From Trichomonas vaginalis G3 (taxonomy: Eukaryota > Parabasalia > Trichomonadida > Trichomonadidae), in NCBI RefSeq assembly GCF_026262505.1, contig NC_067203.1, forward strand, positions 15,450,392 to 15,514,391: DNA of 64,000 nt. The letters run 5' to 3'. The translations under genes were made by a program, and so were the position numbers. Position 1 is the stretch's first letter; every line of letters begins with the position of its first letter. Shown in pieces: positions 1 through 9,258 of this stretch. The notes under the pieces are model-generated. The model did not search any database and was not told where the DNA came from. It was given only the letters and a program-made list of their open reading frames with translations.

Positions 1-32
1 CATCCTTCATGACATAAACATCTTTACATCTA

Positions 33-587
33 ATGTTTCTCATCGTCGTTATGTCGTCATCCGATGTTAAACCTTGTGGAAAGTTAGGAGGTTTACAATA
101 TAATACATCCCCAGTNNNNNNNNNNNNNNNNNNNNNNNNNNNNNNNNNNNNNNNNNNNNNNNNNNNNNNNNNNNNNNNNNNNNNNNNNNNNNNNNNNNNN
201 NNNNNNNNNNNNNNNTTGACAATATTCGTTGACAAATACCATCCAACAAAACTGACATCTGACTGTGAAAGTTCTTTCAAATCAGACGATATTAAAAACT
301 ATCTGCGTTCAAAAAATGTAAACCAATATTTCATTGTCGACCAAAACCATTCTGCTCTTGGTGTCATTGACAGTTGTATAAAAATCTTAAGAGACTTAAA
401 TCAACCACAAGGTGGTGAGGTAGATGAAATGTCATATGACGACAAGTATAGACACTTCTCCATGGCAAAGATGAGACAAGTTTTAAATATTTACAATAGC
501 CGTAAACAAAAAGGTTTGGGAAACCACTCCCCCGAAGAAATGAAAAACAACCCTGACTTAGAGAAAGACTATATTTATTTAATTTAG
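33..587 (+). CDS. Polinton integrase, catalytic-core part
   Basis: The residues after the gap read like the second half of a retroviral-type integrase (rve) core as found in Polintons: an aspartate in a TSDCESSF context, a following helix with QNHSALGVID, and a basic stretch ending in an NSRKQKGLGNHSPEEM motif typical of the region after the core. In Polintons this enzyme inserts the element DNA. The assembly gap removes part of the core. It is followed on the same strand by a C-terminal-type segment. Family assignment is from motif reading only. Confidence 0.7.
   Translation: MFLIVVMSSSDVKPCGKLGGLQYNTSPXXXXXXXXXXXXXXXXXXXXXXXXXXXXXXXXXXLTIFVDKYHPTKLTSDCESSFKSDDIKNYLRSKNVNQYFIVDQNHSALGVIDSCIKILRDLNQPQGGEVDEMSYDDKYRHFSMAKMRQVLNIYNSRKQKGLGNHSPEEMKNNPDLEKDYIYLI
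116..215. other. assembly gap (100 N)
   Basis: A run of exactly 100 N inside the integrase region, the usual size of a gap of unknown length. Nothing can be said about the bases missing here. Confidence 0.99.
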
Positions 588-610
588 TCAAAAGAGACAA
601 ACAAGAAAGA

Positions 611-946
611 ATGCCAGGCTTCAAACTTAAGAAAGGTGACAAAGTAAAAATAGAAATACCTAAACGCGACCCATATGAAAATACTATTGACTATGACAAC
701 AATGGAAACCCGACAGGTACTCACATTCGTGTTCGTAAAAATAGAAGAAAGTATACAAGAGAATATTATGAAGTTTTAGGCAAACATGGCAAAATGTACA
801 CACTGCAAGCAGAAGATAAAACTACTATTGTCAGACCTCGTTTCAAACTTGTCAAAGTTCAAGGTGGTATACTTTCAAAGACAGTTCCTAACAAATATAA
901 GACAACTCCTGACGAATATGCTAAAGAAGTTGAAAATGACGACTAA
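611..946 (+). CDS. Polinton integrase, C-terminal-type part
   Basis: A basic 111-residue segment. The first half (FKLKKGDKVKI, then many Arg/Lys) looks like the SH3- or chromo-like beta-barrel that follows the core in Polinton and Ty3-type integrases, and a FKLVKV motif closes the barrel. The rest is an acidic tail. It lies directly after the core part on the same strand and its last bases overlap the convergent tail-fibre-like gene, as expected for tightly packed element genes. Confidence 0.55.
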   Translation: MPGFKLKKGDKVKIEIPKRDPYENTIDYDNNGNPTGTHIRVRKNRRKYTREYYEVLGKHGKMYTLQAEDKTTIVRPRFKLVKVQGGILSKTVPNKYKTTPDEYAKEVENDD

Positions 947-1335
947 GCAATTCTATACCATGCGTAAACTGTCATGTAAGGTGGCATGTAGTCTTTACTT
1001 TGTCCCGTTGTTTGTGTATATCCTGAAACGAAATGTGTATGGTTTCCTTCTCCCTGAGTGTCATCCCAGTAACAATTTATAGCAAACTTAACCTCGTCTT
1101 TAACATCATATCCTTTACCTTTTGTCATTCCTGACCAATCCCAATATCTATGCTTATGCCAACCTGCTTGAGATGTACTTAAATCTATGTAGTGACTGTG
1201 TGCAGGTAAATTTTCACCTGAAATCGTTTTACTTCCACCTGTTTCCTTTGAAGAGTTTGCACAATACAAAAACCTGTCGACTATTTGAGTCCAAGTTCCG
1301 AGACCAAGTACTACTTCTGGTCTGGTAGAGTTCAT
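943..1335 (-). CDS. tail-fibre/collar-like C-terminal domain (Polinton)
   Basis: The protein has the pattern of the phage tail-collar/tail-fibre tip domain: GTWTQIVDRFLYCAN near the start, a central ENLPAHSH motif with further His-X-His motifs, and a final MPPYMTVYAWYRIA strand. In phages this domain forms the receptor-binding tip. In a Polinton it could be a surface fibre. The segment is contiguous with the shaft-like part upstream on the same strand. The fold is inferred from the motif order; the role in a trichomonad element is speculative. Confidence 0.7.
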   Translation of the reverse strand: MNSTRPEVVLGLGTWTQIVDRFLYCANSSKETGGSKTISGENLPAHSHYIDLSTSQAGWHKHRYWDWSGMTKGKGYDVKDEVKFAINCYWDDTQGEGNHTHFVSGYTQTTGQSKDYMPPYMTVYAWYRIA

Positions 1336-2232
1336 TGACGTATAATAGAACCTATAGGATATACTGTTTGAAGTATTTCTGTCTTTAATGTTTGAAGCTC
1401 TGTTTTGTCTGCTTTTTTATATAACTTTTCTTCAAGTTCATTTACGTCAGAGATGCTATGTCTATGATATTTTTGTGGGTATGTTCCTTCTGTCCATGCT
1501 AAAATACGTTCTTTTGTTGCATCTACATATCCAGCTATCCATGTCGAGTCTGCTTTTGTATTCCTTAACTCTGTAACACCTTTCTCAAGCTCTTTCAACT
1601 GTTGTCCATCTTCCATTAAACCTCTGGTATGACTTGAAACCGTTTGTGTCAACATATCTACAGTTTCTTTGTCGGCTTTAAGGTCTAAACATCCTGAAAC
1701 CCACCCTGTATTGGCTTTACCTTCTAAAATCTTCGATGTCCGTTCATGGTACCATTCAACCCTTTTTATAATTTCATTGTCTTTTTCATCCACATATTCC
1801 TTATCTGCCTTCTTCACTAACCCACTAGCCAGATATGCTAACTCATCGTCAACATACTCTTTTGTCAGCTTTCTTTTCAACATCCTCTTTTGTTGCATAT
1901 GTTGTCTGCTCTGTCATGTTCTTCTTGAACTTTTTCAATGACATACTCTTTGTCAGCTTTGTTGTCAATATCTGCTTTCAAAAGAAGTTCATCTATAGGT
2001 TTCTCGTTTAAAGTTCCTTTTGTTGGATTTATACAGACAGTATGGTTCTTATTTGTCTTGAAACAGAAACTCATCTGTCATTGGGTTTAATGTCAGTTTT
2101 AAGTTTCCTTCTTTCAATGACTCAGATATCTTAGAATAGTTGAAAAGTTTGTTGTGTTCTTATTTAGAGCTTGTATAATGAGTTGTCGGTTGTGTTGTAT
2201 TTCTCTCATAGACGCTGTTTCATTTGACATTT
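1332..2232 (-). mobile_element. tail-fibre-like shaft region (Polinton)
   Basis: Minus-strand coding sequence with a repeated KADKEYVDE-type motif separated by helical stretches, the style of trimeric fibre shafts with short coiled coils. It leads into the collar-like tip domain on the same strand. This gene region is not a single open frame and is treated as a fossil; a small number of breaks are present. The N-terminal side has no domain that I recognise. Confidence 0.55.
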
Positions 2233-2249
2233 TTATTCTAGATAAAATA

Positions 2250-3098
2250 TGCTTCCAATAGAAAAAGAAAATTCAAGAGTTGCTACAACTAAACCATTAG
2301 ATGAACTTTTTACTAATGTCGGTCAAAAAGTTTGAGACAGAGACCGTAAAGCATGAAGGCTATCGTTTTGACTACCCATTAAGATGGCTAAGAGACCCAT
2401 CTGTCACAAAAGCTATTGGCTTTCGTAGAATGAAGTTTGTGTCTGTAGAAGATAAAAGTTTTCCATTTATTGTAAGGTTTCATATAGATTATATATCTGA
2501 AGGGAAACGAAAAATGTGGAAGAAATTGAGCTAATACAAGTTGACCTTTCATCTTCTCTACAGACTGCGTTAAAAAATATAGAAGATAAAATAAATTCAT
2601 GTTATGCAAAATATGCTGATGAATATGCAAATACCGAGAGCACACTTTATGTGAGAATTGTATATGACAACAAAAAATTCACAAGTGTCATTTCAAATCT
2701 ACGAAGACAATCCAAAGAAAGACGAACAAATATATACAGAATTCACTGCAATGTCATGGTATTATTTGCAAAGAATGTTAAATCAGAAAGTCGAACTTCC
2801 TTTAGCAAATATTTACAGTCGATATGCAAGAGATGAACCATATTTATTTAAAGATGTTTTCGACCCAGCTGCTATTATTGTTCATGCTTCATTTTCTGGT
2901 GCACAAAACTCTTTTTTATGCTTGGCAAATGACTTTTACGAAAAACCTACAAAGCTATATGAACCACCGAGTGGAAGTATTTCAGACTTTCAAGTATGGT
3001 TTACAACAGATGGAAGAAAGAGAATAGTTCCATTATACCATGCGTTTTACTTAGAACTTAGTTTCATATACAACTACTATCGAACGGTAAAAATATAA
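2250..3098 (+). mobile_element. unassigned structural-type gene region (Polinton)
   Basis: Plus-strand coding-like sequence between the fibre gene and the small minus-strand genes. The C-terminal part reads as a beta-rich protein (FQVWFTTDGRKRIVPLYHAFYLELSF). By position it may be a minor capsid or penton-like protein, but I see no motif that proves this. It is broken (a few breaks) and is recorded as a fossil. Confidence 0.4.
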
Positions 3099-3102
3099 TT
3101 TT

Positions 3103-3345
3103 TTAATACGGTTGAGGTGTTGGATTTGGTTGCCAACTAGACTGTGGTGCAGGTTCAGGCTGTTGTATAACAGGAGCTTGTTCTTCTGGTTCAGGGTCTT
3201 TAGGTATAATACCAACGAACTGACCTACCCTTTTACCAATATTTTTGACTCCGTTCCAAATTCCTCTTCCGACAGATTTTATTCCATTCCATATACCTCT
3301 TCCAACTCTTCTGAAGAAGTTTCCAATACTACTGAAGAAACCCAT
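3103..3345 (-). CDS. small amphipathic protein, possibly acylated (Polinton)
   Basis: An 80-residue protein beginning MGFFSS, which fits an N-myristoylation signal. Two near-copies of an RGIWNG(I/V)K motif follow in a positively charged amphipathic stretch (residues 1-47), then a Pro/Gln/Glu-rich tail. The layout recalls small membrane-active or core peptides of adenovirus-like particles. This is an inference from composition and not a proven homology. It is convergent with the preceding plus-strand region and lies just downstream of another small minus-strand gene. Confidence 0.55.
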   Translation of the reverse strand: MGFFSSIGNFFRRVGRGIWNGIKSVGRGIWNGVKNIGKRVGQFVGIIPKDPEPEEQAPVIQQPEPAPQSSWQPNPTPQPY

Positions 3346-3363
3346 TTTACTATATGTAAAAAT

Positions 3364-3726
3364 CTAATGTCCGCCTAGTCTCTTACGTTTCCTGTTGAGT
3401 TCCATAGCATTCTTTAACTGGAGCTCATACATTCTGTTTCTCCTCTGGTAGAAAACATATTCTGGGTCAACTCCTGTGTTCGCGTCATCTGCATAAAGTT
3501 GTTTATATCCCACTTCAGGGTTTGTATAAAACTCTTTCCATCTCATATTTGCATACCATGGTGGCAAACCTAACGCAGCGTCATTTGACATGGCAGTTTG
3601 CATTTGTACATCTGTTGGCACTTGACCATAGTTTGCCATTGCAGTTTGTATTCTAACTTCATTTGGAATATTCTCTGGGTTTGGTTGTCCAGGTTGCTGT
3701 GCATTCGCTAAGTTCTGTGCGTCCAT
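3364..3726 (-). CDS. small Polinton protein of unknown function
   Basis: A 120-residue protein with a Gln/Asn/Pro-rich N-terminal third containing a duplicated VQ(M/T)QTAM-like motif. The C-terminus is basic and helical (MELNRKRKRLGGH). The codon pattern matches the neighbouring Polinton genes and it sits in series with the amphipathic protein on the minus strand. I do not recognise the family. A virion or scaffold role is possible but not shown. Confidence 0.5.
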   Translation of the reverse strand: MDAQNLANAQQPGQPNPENIPNEVRIQTAMANYGQVPTDVQMQTAMSNDAALGLPPWYANMRWKEFYTNPEVGYKQLYADDANTGVDPEYVFYQRRNRMYELQLKNAMELNRKRKRLGGH

Positions 3727-3865
3727 TTAATATTAGATAAAAATATCTCTTACGAGTACATATACTGAACATTTGCAGGCATTGGTTCATCTTCATATTC
3801 TCTGTACTTTTCTGCCACGTCAAATAAATAAATGACACAATGGAAAAAACCTAAAACAAGTAGTC

Positions 3866-4684
3866 CTATTTCAAACCACATTTACTTACTAATAAAATTT
3901 CTTTGTTATGACACCTTCTCCGGTTTATAGGACCTCTCTCATATTCTATCTTGTCATATCTAAACTCATAGTCATGTATGTCCTCTAGCCATCTCATAAC
4001 GGTTTCCAAACCACTTTTATCGGATGTAAAGTAAAAGCATGGATGGTTATGTAAAACGTCTAAAGTTTCTAAAGAGTCTCTCAAAGTCCAGTCTACTTGG
4101 TATTGAAAATCCCATGTGTTATAGAACGGTGGGTCCACTATAAAGAAAACATTTTCCTTGTCTTTATATTTTTCATACAACTCTGTCCAATGACATCTCA
4201 CAAACTCTATACCCTCAATATATTTTTCTATGTCCTCTTTGAAAACATTTGTATAGTTAAGATATAAAACTTTTGACATAAGTGTTTCAATGTCATGAAC
4301 TCTTATAGAACCACTATATAATAGTCTAGCAGATATACTATCCCAGTCTATATATTCTGCTTTTTTCAAAACCTCTCTCACAATATTTTTCTTATCTAAT
4401 GGTATACGTTCCATCTTACCTATAGGTATCTTTTCTTTTAACTCTTTCAATATATTGTTTGTGTCTGGTATATGTTTGAGACGGTTCATATAGTTGTCGA
4501 AGTCATTGCATATAATCTTTGAGTCAGGAAATATTGTATGGCACAAATGAGATATATAGAAACTTCCACCGAACAAGTCTACAAATGTTAGACCATTCGG
4601 TAGTTTCTTAAGTTCTCTCAATAGAATATCTTTACATCTACTCTTATTTCCAAAGAAGGGTAACGGTGGTTTTGTAAAATTCAT
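3866..4684 (-). CDS. Dam-type DNA adenine methylase (Polinton)
   Basis: N6-adenine methylase of the D12/Dam class. With the start at 4684 the protein is 273 residues. It opens with PFFGNKSR (the PxxGxK SAM-binding motif), followed by FVDLFGGSF (FxGxG-like motif) and later FIVDPPFYNTWDF, the DPPY/F catalytic motif. A longer open frame reaches back to 4831, but those residues are encoded by the terminal tandem repeats, so I take the Met before NFTKPP as the start. It would methylate adenine in double-stranded DNA, perhaps to mark element DNA. It is the gene nearest the right end. Confidence 0.8.
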   Translation of the reverse strand: MNFTKPPLPFFGNKSRCKDILLRELKKLPNGLTFVDLFGGSFYISHLCHTIFPDSKIICNDFDNYMNRLKHIPDTNNILKELKEKIPIGKMERIPLDKKNIVREVLKKAEYIDWDSISARLLYSGSIRVHDIETLMSKVLYLNYTNVFKEDIEKYIEGIEFVRCHWTELYEKYKDKENVFFIVDPPFYNTWDFQYQVDWTLRDSLETLDVLHNHPCFYFTSDKSGLETVMRWLEDIHDYEFRYDKIEYERGPINRRRCHNKEILLVSKCGLK

Positions 4685-4729
4685 TTTATATATATAATAA
4701 AAATGTTTTTTCCTGAAAAGTGACAGAAA

Positions 4730-5010
4730 AGTGACAAAACATTTACGAAGAAGTCTTGACAAAACATTTACGATGAAATCATGAAAATTCATGAGGTGAA
4801 AAAACAGGTGAAAAAACAGGTGAGATGTCACCTCTTCACCTAAACATTATTTTTGTCTGATTTTACGAAGAAGTCTTGACAAAACATTTACGAAGAAGTC
4901 TTGACAAAACATTTACGAAGAAGTCTTGACAAAACATTTACGAAGAAGTCTTGACAAAACATTTACGAAGAAGTCTTGACAAAACATTTACGAAGAAGTC
5001 TTGACAAAAC
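4730..5010. repeat. 25-bp tandem repeats in Polinton terminal region
   Basis: The core ACGAAGAAGTCTTGAC recurs at exact 25-bp steps from 4865, 4890, 4915, 4940, 4965 and 4990. A separate copy and a degenerate one lie near 4745-4775. A short direct repeat of GTGAAAAAACAG lies between them (about 4797-4820). The repeats sit between the methylase and the terminus, where Polinton terminal inverted repeats often carry tandem arrays. Confidence 0.9.
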
Positions 5011-5077
5011 ATGAAAACATATATAATTTGTGAAAAGCTCCTGGAAGACCTCCGAATAAAAACTTCATTTATGTGGG

Positions 5078-5187
5078 CTAGAAGGCACGAAGTGCCTGGA
5101 AGGTCACCCCAAGAAAAAAAAAACTTCATTATACTCATTCATCCTCAGGGCTAGAAGGCACGAAGTGCCTGGAAGCCCCACTACCCT
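5078..5187. repeat. Polinton terminus with paired 15-bp palindromes
   Basis: AGGCACGAAGTGCCT, a palindrome with a 3-nt centre, occurs at 5083-5097 and again at 5156-5170, each inside the longer shared string CTAGAAGGCACGAAGTGCC. The second copy is 17 bp from the inferred end CCACTACCCT at 5187. A poly-T tract follows outside. This may be a binding site for the integrase or a terminal protein, by position only. Confidence 0.6.
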
Positions 5188-5439
5188 TTTTTTTTTTTTT
5201 TTTTTTCTTTTTTTTTTTTTTTTATATACATGATAAATAAAATTCATAAAACATTAAAAATCAAAAAATTAGATGAACCTTGGCAATTAAACTTTATTAA
5301 ATAATAGTTGTTTATAAATTATATTATATTATCATTTAATATTATTTTGATAATGAAGATTTTATTTTGCAATAATATAAACGAAATTTTTTACCTTATG
5401 AACTTTTGATGGAAATATGCAAATTTAAAATAATAAAGA

Positions 5440-5566
5440 AAGCCGCGAGCGAAGCGATCGGCTTAGTTCGAAGATTTTGATTCAAATCTTTGCTGATCTG
5501 TAATTCGCGGAAGCCGCGAGCGAATCGAGCGGCTTAGGTCTAAGATTTTGATTCAAATTTTTGCTT
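5440..5566. repeat. direct repeat of hairpin unit
   Basis: Two copies, about 71 bp apart, of a unit starting AAGCCGCGAGCGAA and ending in TTTTGATTCAAAT. The GC-rich head can fold (AGCCG with CGGCT; in copy two GCCGC with GCGGC). The copies differ by several bases. The origin is unknown; it may be a decayed mobile fragment. Confidence 0.6.
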
Positions 5567-5669
5567 ATATTCCTTAAATTCTTTATGAAACTCGCAACAG
5601 TTCCATAAAAAATTTTAAATTCTAAACTGTCGAAATTACCGATCGGTAATCACACCCTTCACGAGTGTG

Positions 5670-5677
5670 TCACTTTT
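5670..5677 (+). promoter_or_regulatory. putative initiator (Inr) of the 5753 gene
   Basis: TCACTTTT matches the trichomonad initiator consensus TCA-Py-T-(T/A). It lies 75 bases before the ATG, further than the usual distance of under 20 bases, so this assignment is weaker than the others. A palindromic sequence abuts it upstream. Confidence 0.3.
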
Positions 5678-5752
5678 AGCTAAAATTACCCCTACTCGAT
5701 TAGTTTTCGAAAATTGAGAGAAATTCGATAAAATAAATTATTTTTATAAATA

Positions 5753-8488
5753 ATGGCAGATGATTTATCAATCCTATTTCTTCCACATATTAAAGAAAAA
5801 GGACTTCAAATATTTGAAATACCCAGGCAAGATCTGCCGCCTTTAACTCTTTCAGTTCTTAAAAAGGTTGTAACTTTTTATTCACAAGCGAATACTCAAA
5901 CTTATTTCGAAAATCGCGAATCTATTATAGCATGTCTTAATTTAATAGAGCAAATATTTCATTCTATGCCTGCCGAGACAATAATTTACACAAATTTAGA
6001 GACATTTGTTCCAAAATTATTTGAGAAGCCTTCTCTTACAAATGATCTTAATAAATTATTATCTAGTTTCTTTATCTCAATCTCGGCCGTATTCAAATTA
6101 TATACCGCGCAATCAGAATTTGTTGCTGATATTTTATCTTCAATTTGCAAGCTTTTAGAAACAATTACACAATTTTCTTCTAAGGCAGAACTCGAAGTTC
6201 AAACCTACAAAGAATTATTTTACGTAGTTGTCGGAATCATGGATTTCTTGTTGATAAATGAAAATCAGACAATTAACACAACTACGCAGCAAACATACAT
6301 CAAAACTCTTATGGACATTTTACTCGTACTTTCTCTCGAAAGAGATCAGTTCTGGAACGACACAAAAAATATTTGGATCGAATGGAACAAAAATAACATG
6401 TTTACATGCGTTCTCTGCCAGCAATTCGAAAGATACACGTTCGAATACCTCAAGATACACTTCGAAGATGACAAAAACGCTACTTCGTGGCTACCTGGAG
6501 AACTCGAATTTGATTTGAACGCAATTACAAGACTTCTTGATGTTTCGAAGGTTGTCAAGATCGCTGACTTCGTTAAGAACTACACTACAACAATGAACAG
6601 GCTTAATTCTAAGGTTTCTTCGTTATGTAAATCAAAATCGAACATTTTCTCAAGCAAGTTCCCTGTTTCAATCATAGCAGCATACTTTATTGATAAGTCA
6701 CTTGATATTCTCTCTCGATCCGTTTCCGTTGATCTTTTGAACGAATTAATTTCTTTGATTTCGTATTGCGGATATACAAAAGAAACTTATCCATTTGTTG
6801 AGCGCACAATACAAGTAATCAACAGTATCATCTCCAAATTCATCTCTTCTTCCACAAACGCCTCAGAAAAACTCAGTTTTATCAGTATTTACTACAACCC
6901 GAATTTTGTCCCTTACATGACAATCTCCAACCACGCATTAAATCTCGCCCACATTATTATCGGCGGATTTACAGAATACAACGGCGTTGTACAGATTTAC
7001 AAATTCTTGTCGATTTTCAACTGCATCAGCCACATCCCGCAGTTCAAATTCTCCAGCAAGAGCATCCAGACTCTCTACCAGAACGCAAAACGCGACAAGA
7101 ATGAAGTAAAGTCCGTAATTCCAGCTCTCAAAATTATTTACTCGAATGGAACAGATGAAGACGCTGCCAATATATTCACTTCCATCCTCGATGAAATTAC
7201 TTCACTCGATGAAGACCTTCTTTCCTCTGTTTACACATTATTCAGCGCATTACCTTATTCCAACAACGCCGACAGGACAAAGAAGTTCTTCCCTCAAGAG
7301 AAGCTTAAGCATTTTGTAGAAGAAGCCTCGAAGAGTTCTAAAGTCGTTCCGCCCGCTTTATTACTTGCTTTGATCGAAATTTCCGCTTATTCTGAGCATC
7401 TCATCACCGGACTCTCCAAGTCCAAGGATACATTTGAAAAGTTCCCAGAGTTGCTCTACCTCTTGACCCAAGCTCGCATCAAAAAGCTCAAATTCGAAGT
7501 ACGTTGGGATAATTCAATTCCAAGTGACACTTTTATCGTCAACGATAAACTTTACACCGTTTCAGGTGGCGACGACAATCACTACACAATTGTTGTCCGC
7601 GATGCCGGCGGCGTCTCGGTATTGACATTAGACGAACTTCTTACAGACACAGGCAAGAACCCAACACTCGTTGACTTACCTAAAGGAACTGCATCACCAG
7701 CACATGCGATGCAAGTCCTCCAGATCGATGTTCCTCAGACACCAGAGATCTCGACAGAGGATATCCCATCTCCCGAGCCAGTAAAGTCACTTACAATGAA
7801 GCCATTTGGACCAGTTCCAAGAAATCCAGGCCGTCCTCCGATTTTCGACGTATTGAGGATGCTTGATTTGATATCAAACCCAGAAGTCCGCATTCTTCCA
7901 CGTTCAAACAACACGATCAAGACACTTAATGAGTTAGATCAGACTCCATCTCTCCCAACAATCGATGTTCCGATCTACTACATCAACCAGATATCTAAGT
8001 CATTCGGTATCGAAGCGAATAACGAGGTACTTGCCAAGTTCTTCAACAGTTTCACTAAGGAAGATACATCATTAAACTACACAAGGTATCTTCTCACAAC
8101 GAATACTGTTAGATTCGCATTCGCCTCCAAAGAAAACAAGCCATCACCGTTCGGAATTGTTTTCAATAACTCTGTCTTAGATATCAAGGAAGAATCAATG
8201 AAAGATTTACCACATAAGATTATTCTTTCTATTACACCACTCGGACAGTCCATGTTCAAGGTCCAGTTGCATAGAAACTCCCTTTCAATTCCGATGGCAA
8301 TCGATGGAAAGATTCCGCAGATAGTCAGCATCAGATCAATGGCGTTCATCTTCGTATACTTCGGCCACTTGGCTATTTCCGACAATTACGATATCTACGC
8401 TTCACAAGTTAAGAAGAGAAAGGATATCATTTCAAAGATCAACGAAGGAATGACACCAATCGACTTCTTGTGTGATATTCAGGCTTAA
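5753..8488 (+). CDS. large protein with tuberin/Rap-GAP-like C-terminus
   Basis: A 911-residue protein. Residues 1 to about 580 are alpha-helical repeats of ARM/HEAT style with no clear motif. A Pro-rich linker follows at about 640-700. The last about 200 residues read like the end of a RalGAP/tuberin Rap-GAP domain: FGIVFNNS, then IILSITPLGQSMFKVQLHRN, then a helix with SMAFIFV and a terminal basic helix. In that family the domain stimulates GTP hydrolysis by Rheb/Ral/Rap-type GTPases through a catalytic Asn in an HIGND-like motif, which I cannot find here. So it may be an inactive or regulatory member. Codon use becomes more C-rich in the second half. Function is inferred. Confidence 0.5.
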   Translation: MADDLSILFLPHIKEKGLQIFEIPRQDLPPLTLSVLKKVVTFYSQANTQTYFENRESIIACLNLIEQIFHSMPAETIIYTNLETFVPKLFEKPSLTNDLNKLLSSFFISISAVFKLYTAQSEFVADILSSICKLLETITQFSSKAELEVQTYKELFYVVVGIMDFLLINENQTINTTTQQTYIKTLMDILLVLSLERDQFWNDTKNIWIEWNKNNMFTCVLCQQFERYTFEYLKIHFEDDKNATSWLPGELEFDLNAITRLLDVSKVVKIADFVKNYTTTMNRLNSKVSSLCKSKSNIFSSKFPVSIIAAYFIDKSLDILSRSVSVDLLNELISLISYCGYTKETYPFVERTIQVINSIISKFISSSTNASEKLSFISIYYNPNFVPYMTISNHALNLAHIIIGGFTEYNGVVQIYKFLSIFNCISHIPQFKFSSKSIQTLYQNAKRDKNEVKSVIPALKIIYSNGTDEDAANIFTSILDEITSLDEDLLSSVYTLFSALPYSNNADRTKKFFPQEKLKHFVEEASKSSKVVPPALLLALIEISAYSEHLITGLSKSKDTFEKFPELLYLLTQARIKKLKFEVRWDNSIPSDTFIVNDKLYTVSGGDDNHYTIVVRDAGGVSVLTLDELLTDTGKNPTLVDLPKGTASPAHAMQVLQIDVPQTPEISTEDIPSPEPVKSLTMKPFGPVPRNPGRPPIFDVLRMLDLISNPEVRILPRSNNTIKTLNELDQTPSLPTIDVPIYYINQISKSFGIEANNEVLAKFFNSFTKEDTSLNYTRYLLTTNTVRFAFASKENKPSPFGIVFNNSVLDIKEESMKDLPHKIILSITPLGQSMFKVQLHRNSLSIPMAIDGKIPQIVSIRSMAFIFVYFGHLAISDNYDIYASQVKKRKDIISKINEGMTPIDFLCDIQA

Positions 8489-9144
8489 CTTCTATTAAGT
8501 TTAGCATCTTTTTTTCTAATTTTTTTAATTTTTTTTTATATTAAAAGAAAAATCGAGTTTTTTTTATTTGATTTATTAAACACTTAAATTTCATTGCGAT
8601 TTTATGAATTAAATCACAATTTTTCTTCAGAGTTGAAACGAAATTTACATACAATCAATAACTCTCCTAATAATAAGAACATATCACTGAAGGTAGCAGT
8701 TTTCAACCAAATCTCATAATCAGAAAAGAATATTAAAGTTTGTGGCTGAGATGACATACTTGATCCGCTGAAAAAATAGACATCCACAGATTCTTACTTC
8801 ATACAAGAAGTTGATGTAACAGAAGACGATGCTATGTAATTTATATCAACTTATCATCAATTTTTCACTCAATATCGACCTCACAAAGATGATAGAAATT
8901 AAAGATGAATTAGTAGACATATAACTGGACAATCTTTTAAATACCGTATTGTCATGGTTTTATTCATATAAAATGTAATATATTTCAGAATATTCAAAAA
9001 ATAAATTCAATAAAATTGGAGATGGCCGGTGCTAACAATACTTGCTGATTTAATTATAGATAGAAACGCTACGAAAACATTAAATTTTTAAATTAAGTTA
9101 GTGGAAAAAAATTCAAAGCTTTTGTAAAGTTTATATTTTAACTA
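8489..9144. other. intergenic, no gene recognised
   Basis: AT-rich sequence after the stop of the Rap-GAP-like gene, starting with T-rich runs that may include the polyadenylation region. Short open stretches exist on the plus strand but none has recognisable coding features. Confidence 0.5.
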
Positions 9145-9258
9145 ATGAGTCAAGCGCTGATTCAAAATTTTGAATACACTGCTGCTCATATCAACGATTA
9201 CATTGATGAAGGTAAGTTATTTACTATCTTCGAAATAGAAGATATCAAAAAATCATGA
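9145..9258 (+). pseudogene. frameshifted N-terminal segment of the ankyrin gene
   Basis: Open frame MSQALIQNFEYTAAHINDYI and onward to a stop at 9256-9258, overlapping the first codon of the downstream ankyrin frame in another phase. It is the family-typical beginning of the 9255-10334 gene, separated from it by a single-base deficit in a homopolymer A run at 9246-9251. Confidence 0.6.

Larger units (their letters stand above)
1..5187. mobile_element. Polinton/Maverick, right-hand part
   Basis: A virus-like Polinton enters from the left edge and ends near 5187. Recognisable parts are an integrase region, a tail-fibre-like gene, small structural-type genes and a Dam-type DNA methylase next to the terminus. 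Read inward from the right, the end begins AGGGTAGTGGGGC, and the 5'-AG start agrees with known Polinton termini. Polymerase B, ATPase, protease and major capsid genes are not in this window and may lie to the left. It looks broken, with perhaps four to six breaks in the part seen, but most frames are still largely open, so it seems fairly young. The outer border rests on the terminus pattern, since the left end is not available to prove it. Confidence 0.85.
5188..5752. other. intergenic: poly-T tract and short repeats
   Basis: No gene seen. It begins with about 36 bases of nearly pure T (5187-5223), which could hide the target-site duplication of the Polinton. Two direct repeats of a GC-rich hairpin plus AT tail lie at 5440-5494 and 5511-5566. 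A perfect 14-bp palindrome TTACCGATCGGTAA is at 5636-5649, and an imperfect palindrome ACACCCTTCACGAGTGTGT follows immediately upstream of a TCACTTTT motif. Confidence 0.6.

Noticed and set aside
4685-4831. Upstream extension of the Dam-type methylase (49 extra codons)
   Set aside because: These codons come from the terminal tandem repeats and A/T-rich DNA; the family starts just before the PFFGNK motif, so the Met at 4684 is preferred.
4938-5138. Minus-strand frame across the 25-bp repeats as a gene
   Set aside because: It is built from the repeat unit itself (VNVLSRLLRKCF) and has no independent support.
9205-9255. Intron in the ankyrin gene start, because GGTAAGTTA occurs at about 9211
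   Set aside because: No trichomonad 3' splice motif (ACTAACACACAG) follows, and the sequence around it reads as the normal family N-terminus. A one-base slip in the A run explains the shift better.
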